Assembly (NCBI GenBank): GCA_903772945.1
Contig: CAICTM010000081.1
Location: 62,001-126,000, forward strand
Direction of reading: 5' to 3'
From: Seminavis robusta
Taxonomy: Eukaryota > Bacillariophyta > Bacillariophyceae > Naviculales > Naviculaceae
DNA: 64,000 nt
Part shown: positions 23,587 through 32,868 of the stretch, one piece after another
Layout of the letters: each line of letters starts with the position of its first letter
Numbering within the stretch: position 1 is the stretch's first letter
Notes under the pieces: generated by a model
Seen by the model: only the letters and a program-made list of their open reading frames with translations
What the model was told of the DNA's origin: nothing
The model's database searches: none
Made by a program: the position numbers and the translations under genes

Positions 23587-24348
23587 TTAGTCATCCCTGT
23601 AGATTGGGGCAGCACTATCTACCAGTATCTTCCAGTCCTGGTATCCCACAATCAAAGCCCCAATGAGAAAGGCTCCCACAGGCAAGTGCAGGACCAGGGG
23701 TAACTTTTCCGAAACCACCACTACTGACAAGAGGGAGAAGAAGCCCAAGGCAAAGGAGAACGACATGAAAGCCTTTCTCCTGACGTCCAACGTTTGCTCC
23801 AAGAAGTCATCGTATTGAGCATCTCGTTCCATTCCCAATGCCGTTTTCCCATAGAGAATGCCAAGTGTAAAGACCATGGTGGCGTAGATTCCACAGACCA
23901 CGGAGAGTCCTGCGGTTAATCGAATGAGACTTTCCACAACCGTCTCGTAGATGTATACGCCTTGGTGGATCGGGTCTAACCGGAAGCTTTGCAATGCATT
24001 GTAGGATATCGACGTGCACAGGACACTGACCAAAACGTAGGAATCCCATGCTTGCATGCGAGTTTCCTGCCGAAAGTAGTCTCGTTCATGGTTGAGACTT
24101 TTGACCTTGACTTCTGCCAGAAGAAAATCTTCTTCTTCCAAATCCTCTTGTGTCACCCCTGAATCATCTCCGCTTTTCGAGATTATCTCGGAAGAAGAAT
24201 AAAAGGGTCGTCGAAATATCATATTTGCCCTATTTGTTGATGGCGGTGGCTTCCTGATCAACGGATGCAAGAATGCCGTGGCAAGGGGAGAGGCAAGCAG
24301 AAGAATTGAAAGAACCGCGAAGCGGAAAAGACTAGGCAGGGTATTCAT
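23587..24348 (-). CDS. Plastid-type membrane protein, paralogue of the divergent neighbour
   Basis: Single exon, 253 residues. The leader MNTLPSLFRFAVLSILLLAS ends in PLATAFLHP, close to the diatom plastid ASAFAP signal. After a variable acidic part (residues 40-80) comes the shared core: NHERDYFRQE, then about four hydrophobic segments (near residues 103-120, 138-165, 192-212 and 215-235), with MVFTLGILYGKTALGMERDA between the second and third. It ends YQDWKILVDSAAPIYRDD. The neighbour at 24732-25599 has the same core and tail in the same order. The family is unknown to me. A plastid inner or thylakoid membrane role is inference from the leader. Confidence 0.8.
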   Translation of the reverse strand: MNTLPSLFRFAVLSILLLASPLATAFLHPLIRKPPPSTNRANMIFRRPFYSSSEIISKSGDDSGVTQEDLEEEDFLLAEVKVKSLNHERDYFRQETRMQAWDSYVLVSVLCTSISYNALQSFRLDPIHQGVYIYETVVESLIRLTAGLSVVCGIYATMVFTLGILYGKTALGMERDAQYDDFLEQTLDVRRKAFMSFSFALGFFSLLSVVVVSEKLPLVLHLPVGAFLIGALIVGYQDWKILVDSAAPIYRDD

Positions 24349-24731
24349 TGTAATAGATTGGTTAATAAACCGCTATTGGTATCCTTGTGGTGGGTATCAC
24401 AAATCACAAGCAGAGAAGAATGAATGCGAGGTTGGTCTATCGAGAATTGTTGCTGGATCGGCGGCAAGGAAAAAGATCCAAAATCTTTGAAAAGTGAGCA
24501 CTGGATCTTGGGAGGTGTCAACAATGACGTCAGCCTACGAGAGTTCCGGATCCGGTTGGAAGCAAACAAGCGCCAATCTGCATATCCGCATCCAACAATC
24601 CGAGCCACAGAGACACCTTTCTGCCAGTGGAATGGCAACCTCCACTAATCCTTTGACCATTAATAGCATCAATGATATTGGTACCTCCTCTGGCTCTGGC
24701 ACGCTAGCTAGATACTGCATAATCGAAGAAG
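24349..24731. promoter_or_regulatory. Bidirectional promoter region between two paralogues
   Basis: The two membrane-protein paralogues start on opposite strands with about 380 bp between their ATGs. Both promoters must lie here, so co-regulation is likely. No named element is visible; a GCTAGCTAG motif sits near 24702. Confidence 0.4.
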
Positions 24732-25599
24732 ATGGTGTTCAAACGAGCAATGAGCAAAATCTACCTCTCGGGACTTTTTGTGTTTTTGGCAGCGAATAAC
24801 CATGTCGCAGCGTTTCAACCAACCAGTCAAAGACCTGGGTACTTTCCAGCGGTACAACAAACGCCGAGGGCTCACAAGAACATGTACCTCTCAAAATTGT
24901 GGATGGCAGCCAACAGCAGAGGCAGACGGAAACAAAAGTCGGTGTACCTGACCCACGAACGAGACTTTTTCCGTCAATCGGCTCGACTTGACTCCATGAC
25001 ATCCTACGTCTTGGTGTCCACCTTGACTGCTTCCATGTCCTTTGGCGCCCTGCTCGGTTTTGAACCTTCGGTGGTGTCGCTGCCATTGATCCACATCCAA
25101 CCCAGAACTATCAAAGCCCTCTACAAGGCACTCTGTTTGGCCATTCAGGTGGTTTCAGGACTCTCCACACTTTTTGGTCTGTACGCAACAATCGTCTTTT
25201 CCTTGACCATTTTGTATGGTCAGAGTGCCTTGGGAGCCGAGCGTGATCGAGAATATGATGTCTTTTTACGGTCCACTACACGGGCCAGAGTACATGGTTT
25301 TCGTTGTTTTACCTTTTCCTTGGGTATGTTTGCTCTGGATGCACTGTTAGTATTGTTGGAGCGAATCTTTTTCCGATATTGGTCCGTTCCGGTGTTCGCG
25401 ATTGCGTCCTACATTTTGTACAAGCTGTAAGTGTGACGTGTGAAGAATGCAAGAGGATACCTGCAGCAAGGTTGTATTTTGAGCACTCAACTTTTTTCTA
25501 ACCCACTTTTTGGATAATGTGCGTTCTTGGCAACTAACTCTCAGATACATGGATTGGAAACTAATAGTTGATTCTTCAGAGTTAATTTACAAGGATTAG
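24732..25599 (+). CDS. Plastid-type membrane protein, paralogue of the divergent neighbour (two exons)
   Basis: Exon 1 (24732-25426) and exon 2 (25545-25599) join through a GTAAGT donor and a CTCAG acceptor, giving 249 residues. Without splicing the protein would stop at YILYKL. The splice adds a tail, YMDWKLIVDSSELIYKD, that matches the neighbour's YQDWKILVDSAAPIYRDD, which confirms the model. The leader (best from the ATG at 24750, MSKIYLSGLFVFLAANNHVA) ends in AFQP, a plastid-type site. The core has HERDFFRQSARLDSMTSYVL and VFSLTILYGQSALGAERDRE, parallel to the paralogue. About four membrane segments are predicted. The function is unknown. The intron is present in this copy only, so it was gained or lost after duplication. 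Confidence 0.8.
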
Positions 25600-26094
25600 C
25601 TTGCATTATTTCACGGACAAAGGGGGGATGCTCTGTTCTCGAATGATGGGTCGCTGCAGGAGTATCTATCTTTTGAGGCGGCCACAATCCACAGACCAGT
25701 CTCCCTCTCTCCCATCCAACGAGGGAAAAAAGAGTCGAGAAAGCAACTAATAATGATCCACACTGGATTTGAAACCGATCATAATAATAACCATGCTAAA
25801 ACGGCGGCACTGCTGAACATTAGAAGCAATCTCATTAATCTTCCTACTAGCTAGGTAGAAGTGCGTTACCTACATGATCGCTGTTGCTGTCGTAGTGATA
25901 TCTAACTAAAAAGAAAATGTTTCGGTAGCAGGTAATACAGGCTCTATTACTTCTAAAAGTATCAGTACAAGGCTCTATGAAATCTTTGCTTGAGATAGCC
26001 GGCACCATCCCCCCAAAAGAAAATCCAACCGTCTGCAACTTTTATCCATCCTCTAAAGAGAAGTAAGCAAGAGCCCGTAATGGTACCTACATGC
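25600..26094. other. Intergenic stretch
   Basis: Lies between a plus-strand gene end and the minus-strand RPL12 end. There is no coding region or structured RNA that I can support. A CTAGCTAG motif occurs near 25848. Confidence 0.5.
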
Positions 26095-26681
26095 TTACTC
26101 TTCGGGGATTTCGATTTCTCCGTCATCAATTCCTTGCTGAATATCACGAGGAGATTCTCCATTGACGGAGCATCCGATGGAGTTGCAGGTTCCGAGGATT
26201 TCCTTGACGGTTCCGGCCAACTTTCGCGCCATGGATCGCTCCCTCATTTGACGAGCAATGTCAATGACTTGATCCAAGGTGAGGTTTCCGTCATGCTTGA
26301 CGTTCTTGACCTTCTTGCGGTCACGAACGGGCTCGTTGAGAGCCTTCATGACGAGAGAACTGGAACTGGGAATCATGGAGACAGTCGCCTGACGATTGAC
26401 CACCGTCAACTTGACCGTCACATTGAGACCCTTCCAGTCCAAAGTGGCCTTTTGGATATCTTCACCAACCTTCTTGGGAGACAAACCAAGAGGACCAATC
26501 TTGGGGGCAAGGGAGGAGGCTGAACCAACCTCACCACCCACGGTGCGCATAATCACTATGGATAGCACAAATAACAGCAGAAGGTCAGCACCTCAGCTCA
26601 CCCAAGAGACGGAATGGAAACGAACGACAACACTACAGAAAACGTACCGATTTTGACATCATCAGACGGAGGAGGGCCCAT
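26095..26681 (-). CDS. RPL12: 60S ribosomal protein L12 (uL11)
   Basis: Exon 1 (26648-26681) encodes [18 protein letters not shown] donor and an ATAG acceptor at 26556-26557 join it to exon 2 (26095-26555), giving 164 residues, the normal eukaryotic length of about 165. Diagnostic blocks are [50 protein letters not shown] and [20 protein letters not shown]. The protein sits at the base of the ribosomal stalk and binds the GTPase-centre rRNA with the P0/P1/P2 stalk. The very short first exon ending just after the start is common in ribosomal protein genes. Nothing is broken. Confidence 0.97.
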
Positions 26682-27047
26682 GGTGTTTATAGACGATGTA
26701 CAGCTTTGAACTGACTACGACAACCCTTTACTACTACTACGATAGTACTTGAATAGTTTGGCTTTGGGAGAGCTACAAGAGCTTTGTGAAGGCTCGTTGC
26801 GTGTCTTGGGAGTTGCTGATCGGCTCCTTCACTTCTTGGAAAAGCTGTTTGGGGCTTCGCCTTTGAAGCGTTCAGTATGGCGGTAAGGGGTAAAATCGGG
26901 CCGGTCAAAAGCACGCACAGTTTCTCTAAACCGTCATGATGACGTGTTGGCACGAACTCCACTCCGCGTTCAAAAGAGTTCGCTGGTTTCTTTGCACACC
27001 GCAGCACCCAGCAACAACAGCAACAACAACTAACTACCTACCTTGCT
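26682..27047. promoter_or_regulatory. Upstream region shared by RPL12 and a plastid-type gene
   Basis: About 370 bp lies between the divergent starts of RPL12 (minus) and the gene at 27048 (plus). CAACAG trinucleotide-type repeats occur just before the plus-strand ATG (27005-27030), probably in its leader. No named promoter box is visible. Confidence 0.35.
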
Positions 27048-27590
27048 ATGAAGGTGCCTTTCGGGTACCATGGGTTCCAAGTCATTGCTCTGATTGGATA
27101 CCTACAGATATCATGGATTGTTTGTCCTTCCGTGGCGTTCTCTCCAACTCTTAAGCCGCTGTCCATTCCGACTTTGCCGCAACAAACAGCGTCAAATGGG
27201 CTTTGTGCCCCAAACCGAAGAGCTTCTACAGCTCTGTTTGCACAGGATGAGCCAAACGACGAGAACAATGAGGAATCCTTGAATGATAATGAAGAAACCA
27301 AGCTTGACGAAGAAGAGTATCCACCCCTGCCAATGCTGGATGCATCGGTGCTCATACCCTACGTTCTCTTTATCTCCTTTTGGCCATTGTTGGCACTGCT
27401 ACGGCTCAAATGGGGTACTTTATTTCCTTATGGGTCTCCAATCGATTACTTTGACATTGACAAGTACATGGCTCTACAAGGAATGATGCAAGAAGCCAAT
27501 GTATCACCCGATGAGATTGTAGAACTCCCCGCTTTGAGTCCTGCTGAACAGTTGGTTGGTGCGATCTTTGGTCCTCCGCCACGGCCATAG
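27048..27590 (+). CDS. Small plastid-type protein with one membrane segment
   Basis: Single exon, 180 residues. A hydrophobic leader (FQVIALIGYLQISWIVC) ends in PSVAFSPT, near the plastid ASAFAP pattern. A transit-like stretch with the ALFAQDEP end of presequence and an acidic linker (DENNEESLNDNEETKLDEEE) follow, then a membrane segment (VLIPYVLFISFWPLLALLRL) and a C-terminal tail with GMMQEANVSPDEIVELP. I do not recognise the family. The architecture suits a small thylakoid or envelope protein. The single-exon frame and clean leader make the gene likely. Confidence 0.65.
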   Translation: MKVPFGYHGFQVIALIGYLQISWIVCPSVAFSPTLKPLSIPTLPQQTASNGLCAPNRRASTALFAQDEPNDENNEESLNDNEETKLDEEEYPPLPMLDASVLIPYVLFISFWPLLALLRLKWGTLFPYGSPIDYFDIDKYMALQGMMQEANVSPDEIVELPALSPAEQLVGAIFGPPPRP

Positions 27591-27921
27591 AGAGTGAGTG
27601 CTCCATTGCTACCGTATAGTACCACATCATTATCAAGTTGGCCAACTCGAGAAAGCGTCATTTTCCAAGTTGCCCGACCTTGATAGTAATTCTTTAAGAG
27701 ACACAACCTGCCCCTAGTTTGCTTGTTTCAAGCTAGCTAGCGGTCAGTCACAGAATGGATACGTAGCCCGCGTGCTCGAATTTCTTTTGCCTACTAGGCC
27801 ACGATGCAGTCACTGGCCCGGTAATGGCCCGTTCCGTATCGAATCGTTGGTGTTTCGATGTCTGTCGAGTTCGCAGAGGAGGCCGAGGCTTTCCCCGCTG
27901 CTGCAGCCTCGACATTCGCAT

Positions 27922-28203
27922 CTTAGCAAACGCACGAAAACAGATGGGGGCATATTCACTGTGCCCATCATCATTCCTACGGAATAGAGGGGAAGTTGGC
28001 TTCAGTTTCCTCCATTCGGCTCTCCCTGAGCGTTGACATTGATGAATTGAATTGAGGGAAAGTGTGAGTGAGTGATTTGGTGCGAGCCGCAAATAAATGA
28101 TGAAAGATCTCTCAAATGTAATCTTGATTTTTTTTAGGAAGGCCGTATAGAGGGGGTAAACAGTGTGCATTAGGCCCCCATCTGTTGCCGTGTGTTTGCT
28201 AAG
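27922..28203. mobile_element. Candidate MITE-like unit with 30-bp inverted ends
   Basis: CTTAGCAAACGCACG at 27922 and its inverted partner ending at 28203 form 30-bp inverted repeats matching at 27 of 30 positions, enclosing about 220 bp with no coding frame of quality. The size and structure suit a non-autonomous DNA transposon. I see no clear target-site duplication, so this stays a candidate. Confidence 0.4.
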
Positions 28204-28460
28204 AGCAGGGGGGGTACCAGTAAGGGGTGAAAACCTTGGCTACCGTAATAGATCCCACCCAATGACGGAACCACAAAATATTTCCAGATTGCATTGAACT
28301 TCAAGAGCGAAGAGGACAATGGAACTGCTCCAGACGCCAGTACCACTCCCAAATGTCAAGAAAAGGAAGAGGAAGAGACGGAAGAGGAAGAAGTCAAAAG
28401 GAGTATGCATAAGTGGATGCATTGACCTACGGTGCCATTCTGTAATCTAAACCAAACTCT

Positions 28461-29340
28461 TTGATATGCTGTTGGTTTCCGCATGTTGGCCTTCACCAAG
28501 CACCTGTGGTTGCATGTCTTTTTTTCTCCTACAAGCGCCAACACACCCCTGCAGTGGAAGGAGTTGATCCTTGTTGTGAGGGTGAGGTGCGTGGCAAAGA
28601 TCTCACTTTGATCGATTCCATTCACATGCAGCGGATTCACGCACTAGCTAGTCGTCCCGACCTTAGCAACGCCTCTGTCAACGATATGCGCGAGTTGATG
28701 CACAAAGAGCTCCTGATGGCCCCCATCATGCATCTTTGTGTTGTTCAGTCCATGGGTGGTGACCACAAGCTAGGGTTACATGTGGCCTGTGCCTGCTTTG
28801 CCTTGGGTGGTGCCATTATGGAAGTCACAGCAAAATTGATGATCATGGGAGCCTTTAATGCTGCTGATTGGGTGTCAGTTGCATTTACCTTGGAAAACTG
28901 GCACACTAAAGGTGACAAGGTTACATGGCAATCATTGGAAGTATCATGGTGAAATGTGGCTGCAATGACTCTGTGGGTCCATGCTGTGGAATATCTTCCA
29001 CTTTCATTCATGTTCTTCTGTATCTTTTGGTCTGTGAATATCATGGGCAATTTGCCAGCCAAACAGCATTGGAACGGCCATGGGAGGATTTGCCTTCTTT
29101 ATTGGAATTCTGTCCATGGACGATTTTGTGGCCTATGTGCTCAGCTTCAAGTTCTGGGCAACAGCATCCTTGATTGGACGCATCTTTTTTGTGGCCAATC
29201 GAGTCATTTTGATCCCCTTTTTCTTTGTCTTGCTGTCTTGGAAATTGCCTCCTGCCACCCGAGCTCGCCTGCAGGTTGAACAAAGCAAGGGAAGTGGTGT
29301 GTCCATGCCCACAACTGGAGATGAGAGGCATATTGATTAG
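28461..29340 (+). pseudogene. Broken duplicate of the multispan membrane protein at 29996-30838
   Basis: From about 28716 this matches the neighbour at roughly 90% of bases (MHLCVVQSMGGDHKLGLHVA; FALGGAIMEVTA; AFNAADWVS). Two lesions are visible against the neighbour. A CGA codon is TGA at 28950, after WQSLEVSW. An extra 4 bp (CCAG/AGCC) in the AATTTGCCA region near 29054 shifts the frame of the rest, which continues readable (MGGFAFFIGILS... wait for DERHID) to 29340. The first part (28461-28715, coding RGKDLTLIDSIHMQRIHALA) does not match the neighbour's start, so the copy is chimeric or its 5' part was replaced. The reading frame of that unmatched part is open and in phase with the duplicated part. 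A short truncated product could still be made. Confidence 0.75.
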
Positions 29341-29575
29341 ATGATGGATGAATTAGAAGAGGACAATATGATGCTATCTAGCTAGCTACTCGATTGGTGG
29401 ATTCCAACTATAAAAATGCATTGGGTTTGTCAAACAAGGAAGCTCATCCTAATACAAGAAACAATCTACATTCAGTCAGTGGCTTTGCTTCTGCCGGTAG
29501 TGTTGTTAAAATTTCAGAGACAGGTTATTGGGCAGTGAACACAGGGACAATTGTTATTCATGACTATCTTTGGCC
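28716..29575 (+). repeat. Upstream copy of a tandem duplication of about 0.85 kb
   Basis: This segment and 30218-31040 match through the coding part and on into the 3' flank (GATGATGGATG...ATGCATTGGGTTTGTCA...AAATTTCAGAGACAGGTTA). The duplication therefore covers DNA beyond the gene. The two copies are about 1.5 kb apart, start to start. Confidence 0.85.
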
Positions 29576-29995
29576 ATGCTGGATTAACTGGAGTGTTGCT
29601 GGGTGGAGGGTATTGATACTGTGGCAGCCTGTGGGGAGGAGGCTGAACGACAGCTGTGTTTGGCTCAGGAGAGCCAAGACTATGCAGAACCAGCTAGCTA
29701 GATAAGGAAGGTGTCATTGTGCTTGGTGGTTCTTCAGTTTTGGTTGAAAAAGTATTTGTCTTGAAGCAACACTGGTGTCTGTATTTGCCACCGCACTGGC
29801 TTATGGACGGTTCCGTTTCGATTCGCCGTTTCGCTTGGAAGCAGGACCATGGACGGTGGCACACATGGCAGCGGATGGATGAAGACAAGCAGTCCACTAC
29901 GGCAAAAGATCTTTGTTTCTCCCTTGGTTCTTTAGCACCTTTCCTCATATATCATCTTGTACCTCCCTTATCTACGTTGGTAATTCTGAAGAAGC

Positions 29996-30838
29996 ATGTT
30001 TGACTTCAATTGTCTCTTGGCAGCTCTCTTTATCTTTTTGGGTAACCTTCTCATTTCAATCTACTATCTCAAAGAAAAGAAACGTGAGCACTGGGACCAA
30101 TATGCATATTTACAGATGGATCCTGATTTCCTCTTGAAAGATTGGGAATGGCGTCGTCAGAACCGACAGCTTGATGTGGCTGCAAAAATGATTACTGCCG
30201 CGTCCTGGGTGATTCTGACGGCTCCTGTCATGCATCTCTGTATCGTTCAGTCCATGGGTGGTGACCGCAAGCTAGGGTTACATGTGGCATGTGTCTGCTT
30301 TGCCTTGGGTGGTGCCATTATGGAAGTCACTGCACAATTGATGCACATGGGAGCCTTTAATGCTGCCGATTGGGTCTCTATCGAATTTACCTTGGAAAAC
30401 TGGCACACTAAAGGTGACAAGGTTGGATGGCAATCCTTGGAAGTATCATGGCGAAATGCATCTGCATTGATTCTGTGGGTCGATGCTGTGGAATATCTTG
30501 CGCTTTCCTTCATGTTCCTCTGCATCTTTTGGTCTGTCAATACCATGGGCAATTTGCCAAACAGCATTGGAATGGCCATGGGAGGATTTGCCTTTTTTAT
30601 TGGAATTCTGTCCATGGCTGATTTTGTGGCCTATGTGGCCAGCTTCAAGTTTTGGGCAACAGCATCCTTGATTGGCCGTATCTTTTTTGTGATGAATCGA
30701 GTCATTTTGATCCCCTTGTTCTTTGTCTTTCTGTCTTGGAAGTTGCCTCCTGCCACCCGAGCTCACCTGCAGGATGAACAAAGCAAGAGAAGTGGTGTGT
30801 CCATGCCTGCAACTGGAGATGAGAGACATATTGATTAG
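29996..30838 (+). CDS. Multispan membrane protein of unknown family
   Basis: Single exon, 280 residues. A hydrophobic N-terminus (LLAALFIFLGNLLISIYYL) is followed by a basic/acidic stretch (LKEKKREHWDQYAYLQMDPD). About six further membrane segments follow, around residues 68-88, 95-118, 155-178, 185-208, 215-232 and 238-255. Notable soluble-loop motifs are FTLENWHTKGDK and WKLPPATRAHLQDEQ. There is no signal for plastid import and no motif I can tie to a transporter or enzyme. A degenerate tandem copy lies upstream at 28461-29340. The open frame, kept while the copy decays, suggests this one is the working gene. Confidence 0.75.
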   Translation: MFDFNCLLAALFIFLGNLLISIYYLKEKKREHWDQYAYLQMDPDFLLKDWEWRRQNRQLDVAAKMITAASWVILTAPVMHLCIVQSMGGDRKLGLHVACVCFALGGAIMEVTAQLMHMGAFNAADWVSIEFTLENWHTKGDKVGWQSLEVSWRNASALILWVDAVEYLALSFMFLCIFWSVNTMGNLPNSIGMAMGGFAFFIGILSMADFVAYVASFKFWATASLIGRIFFVMNRVILIPLFFVFLSWKLPPATRAHLQDEQSKRSGVSMPATGDERHID

Positions 30839-31040
30839 ATGATGGATGGATTAGAAGAGGACGACAATATGATGCTATCTAGCTACTTGATTAGTGGATT
30901 CCAACTGAAAAATGCATTGGGTTTGTCAGATGAGGAAGCTCAGCCTAATACAAGATTTCAACAATCTGCAAACCGTCAGTGGTTGTTAAAATTTCAGAGA
31001 CAGGTTATTGAGTAGTGAAGACAGGGACAATCATTATCCA
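30218..31040 (+). repeat. Downstream copy of the tandem duplication
   Basis: Partner of 28716-29575. The similarity runs past the stop codon of the open gene for about 200 bp, with small indels. GCTAGCTA motifs in both 3' flanks belong to the duplicated unit. Confidence 0.85.
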
Positions 31041-31819
31041 TGAGGAAAACGCTAGTGCACTACATGGAAATAAATGGCAAGTGACCCAGAAATTTTGGAT
31101 CTTTTCACCTGAAGAGAAAGTATTCCTCGTACAGTATCTATGCTCCGCATTCTCGCTAGTCGAAATCCCCTGAAGTCCGTGGCAAGACATCTTGCAGAGA
31201 GGAGAAGCTCGAGGATCCAATGCGATGCATGCATGCAAGTGCCGACAGCTCGAAGCGTGACCAGTCTGAGAAATCTCAAAAAGGTCAGGCTTGCCTTACG
31301 GTAGCATTCAAAACCCAGAGGCAGAGTGGCACTGCCGCTGGGAGTCCCAAGTCGAACTGGATGATTCCATTGATCTACGCCATCACCGGAGAAAAGCGCC
31401 AGACTGAATTCTCTAATGTTTTCGCATACGGTAGCTCGGGCATACTCGCACCAATTAGTTTCATCCTTAGTTGTATCTTTATTTGTATACCGCCTTACTT
31501 GTGGTTGCTCTACTAGCTAGCTACTAGATATTTTTTGTTGTCATGGGGTATCCTCCAATGGTCGTTTTCCTTGGACGCAACCTAGCTTCGATTTCAGATT
31601 GCTCGGCCCGTGCACTGCCTTAATGCTAGCGCAAAGGAGCCCCTCAGCCCGGAGCTCAGAGCAACTGTGCCATTTCTAGGTTCTGGCCGAGTGTTGCTTT
31701 TGTTGCGTTTGAGCTTGTGTGTGTATGATTTGTATTGCCAATTCTACCCCAAATATACATGATTGGCGGCTAGCTCCCGCTGCCCCAACACAAGAATAAT
31801 CCTCCAATGAAACGATGGT
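31041..31819. other. Intergenic stretch
   Basis: There is no supportable gene. A 98-residue frame at 31220-31516 ends in a hydrophobic stretch (ILAPISFILSCIFICIPPYL) but has no paralogue, good start context or leader, so I leave it out. A CTAGCTAGCTA motif lies at 31514. Confidence 0.4.
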
Positions 31820-32665
31820 TCATGGAATCGTCTGTTTTTGCTTCATCTTGTCTTTGAATTGCCGATGAGCTTCTTCCCAGGCTGCCTGAAACGCTTGTGA
31901 TTTCTCCGTGGACGTGTTGGTTGTTGTCGGTTCCATCTCGTCAAACTGTGTGAGGGGACGCCGCCACCAAATCGTCATGCCGTCCATGGGGACCGCTTTT
32001 AGCAGTGTCATGACCCAATATGCTGCATCACCAGTAGTTCGATCAATGGCCCAATCCGACGAACAATACGGAGTTTCTGCGTCCACGAAATCATCGTCAT
32101 CTTCAGCCGCGTGGATGAAATGGGGAAATTCGCCTTCCAATAACACTTGAGAATCCGCAGTGCATGTAGTTGTCACGCGGATGGAAGAGGGCGATTCACT
32201 CCCCACGGCACAATTTCGATCGGCATATCGTCGTACTCCTTGGAGCTGGACCCGAATATCTTTTCCCTTGAGACTGGTTGTGGGCAACGACAGTCTCAGA
32301 CAGACGGATTGGCGGTCTTGGCTCCAATACAGCGTTTGTTGGGAGATTGTTAGCGTTTCTTGGCTTCCATGTTCCGTCCATGACGCCGGTATATTAGTAG
32401 TATTTTGGAGTGTCTCGTTCGGTGGTCCCTTGGCAGTGCTATTACTAGTAGCAGTTTTGGCGGACACTTCTAGTTCTTCAATGAGTGGTTCTTCGATCTT
32501 CTGCTCTTGCTCTTCGACCACAAGGTCACCATTGCTGGTCCGAGTCACTCGGCTAGGGGCATCCAGCCGAGTCACTCGGGGAGCTCCAAGATTCTCTTGC
32601 TCTTCATCGTCACTGCTGCTACAGTCGATCTTGTCCCATTTCGAGTAGTCAAGAGGGTTGGACAT
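31820..32665 (-). CDS. CS-domain (NudC/p23-like) protein
   Basis: Single exon, 281 residues from the preferred ATG at 32665 (MSNPLDYSKWDKIDCSSSDD); an in-frame ATG at 32770 would add 35 basic residues. The SKWDK plus acidic start is often seen in CS-domain co-chaperones. The C-terminal half has the CS pattern: YWSQDRQSVCLRLSLP, LKGKDIRVQLQ, LLEGEFPHFI, DWAIDR and then MTIWWRRPL. CS domains are beta-sandwiches that bind Hsp90 or dynein-regulating partners. The middle is low-complexity. The gene is divergent from the next one, with about 200 bp between ATGs, so a shared promoter is likely. Family assignment is by pattern only. Confidence 0.72.
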   Translation of the reverse strand: MSNPLDYSKWDKIDCSSSDDEEQENLGAPRVTRLDAPSRVTRTSNGDLVVEEQEQKIEEPLIEELEVSAKTATSNSTAKGPPNETLQNTTNIPASWTEHGSQETLTISQQTLYWSQDRQSVCLRLSLPTTSLKGKDIRVQLQGVRRYADRNCAVGSESPSSIRVTTTCTADSQVLLEGEFPHFIHAAEDDDDFVDAETPYCSSDWAIDRTTGDAAYWVMTLLKAVPMDGMTIWWRRPLTQFDEMEPTTTNTSTEKSQAFQAAWEEAHRQFKDKMKQKQTIP

Positions 32666-32868
32666 CTTATCTCTGTCATCTTTGACTATCTTGCTCTTTC
32701 TTTGCATGGTTGGTCCAAGCCTCACTCCACTTCGGACGTGTTTCGGTTTGTACGAAACCGATTTTCTCAAACCGATCCCGAATGACCTGTTTTTTCACAC
32801 CACGATCAACCCAAGATCTCGAAGCTCACATCTTTCTCAATCCACAAACAACAAAATCCAATTGCACG

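Noticed and set aside
31220-31516. 98-residue frame with a hydrophobic end
   Set aside because: No paralogue, domain or leader; kept only as a note in the intergenic entry.
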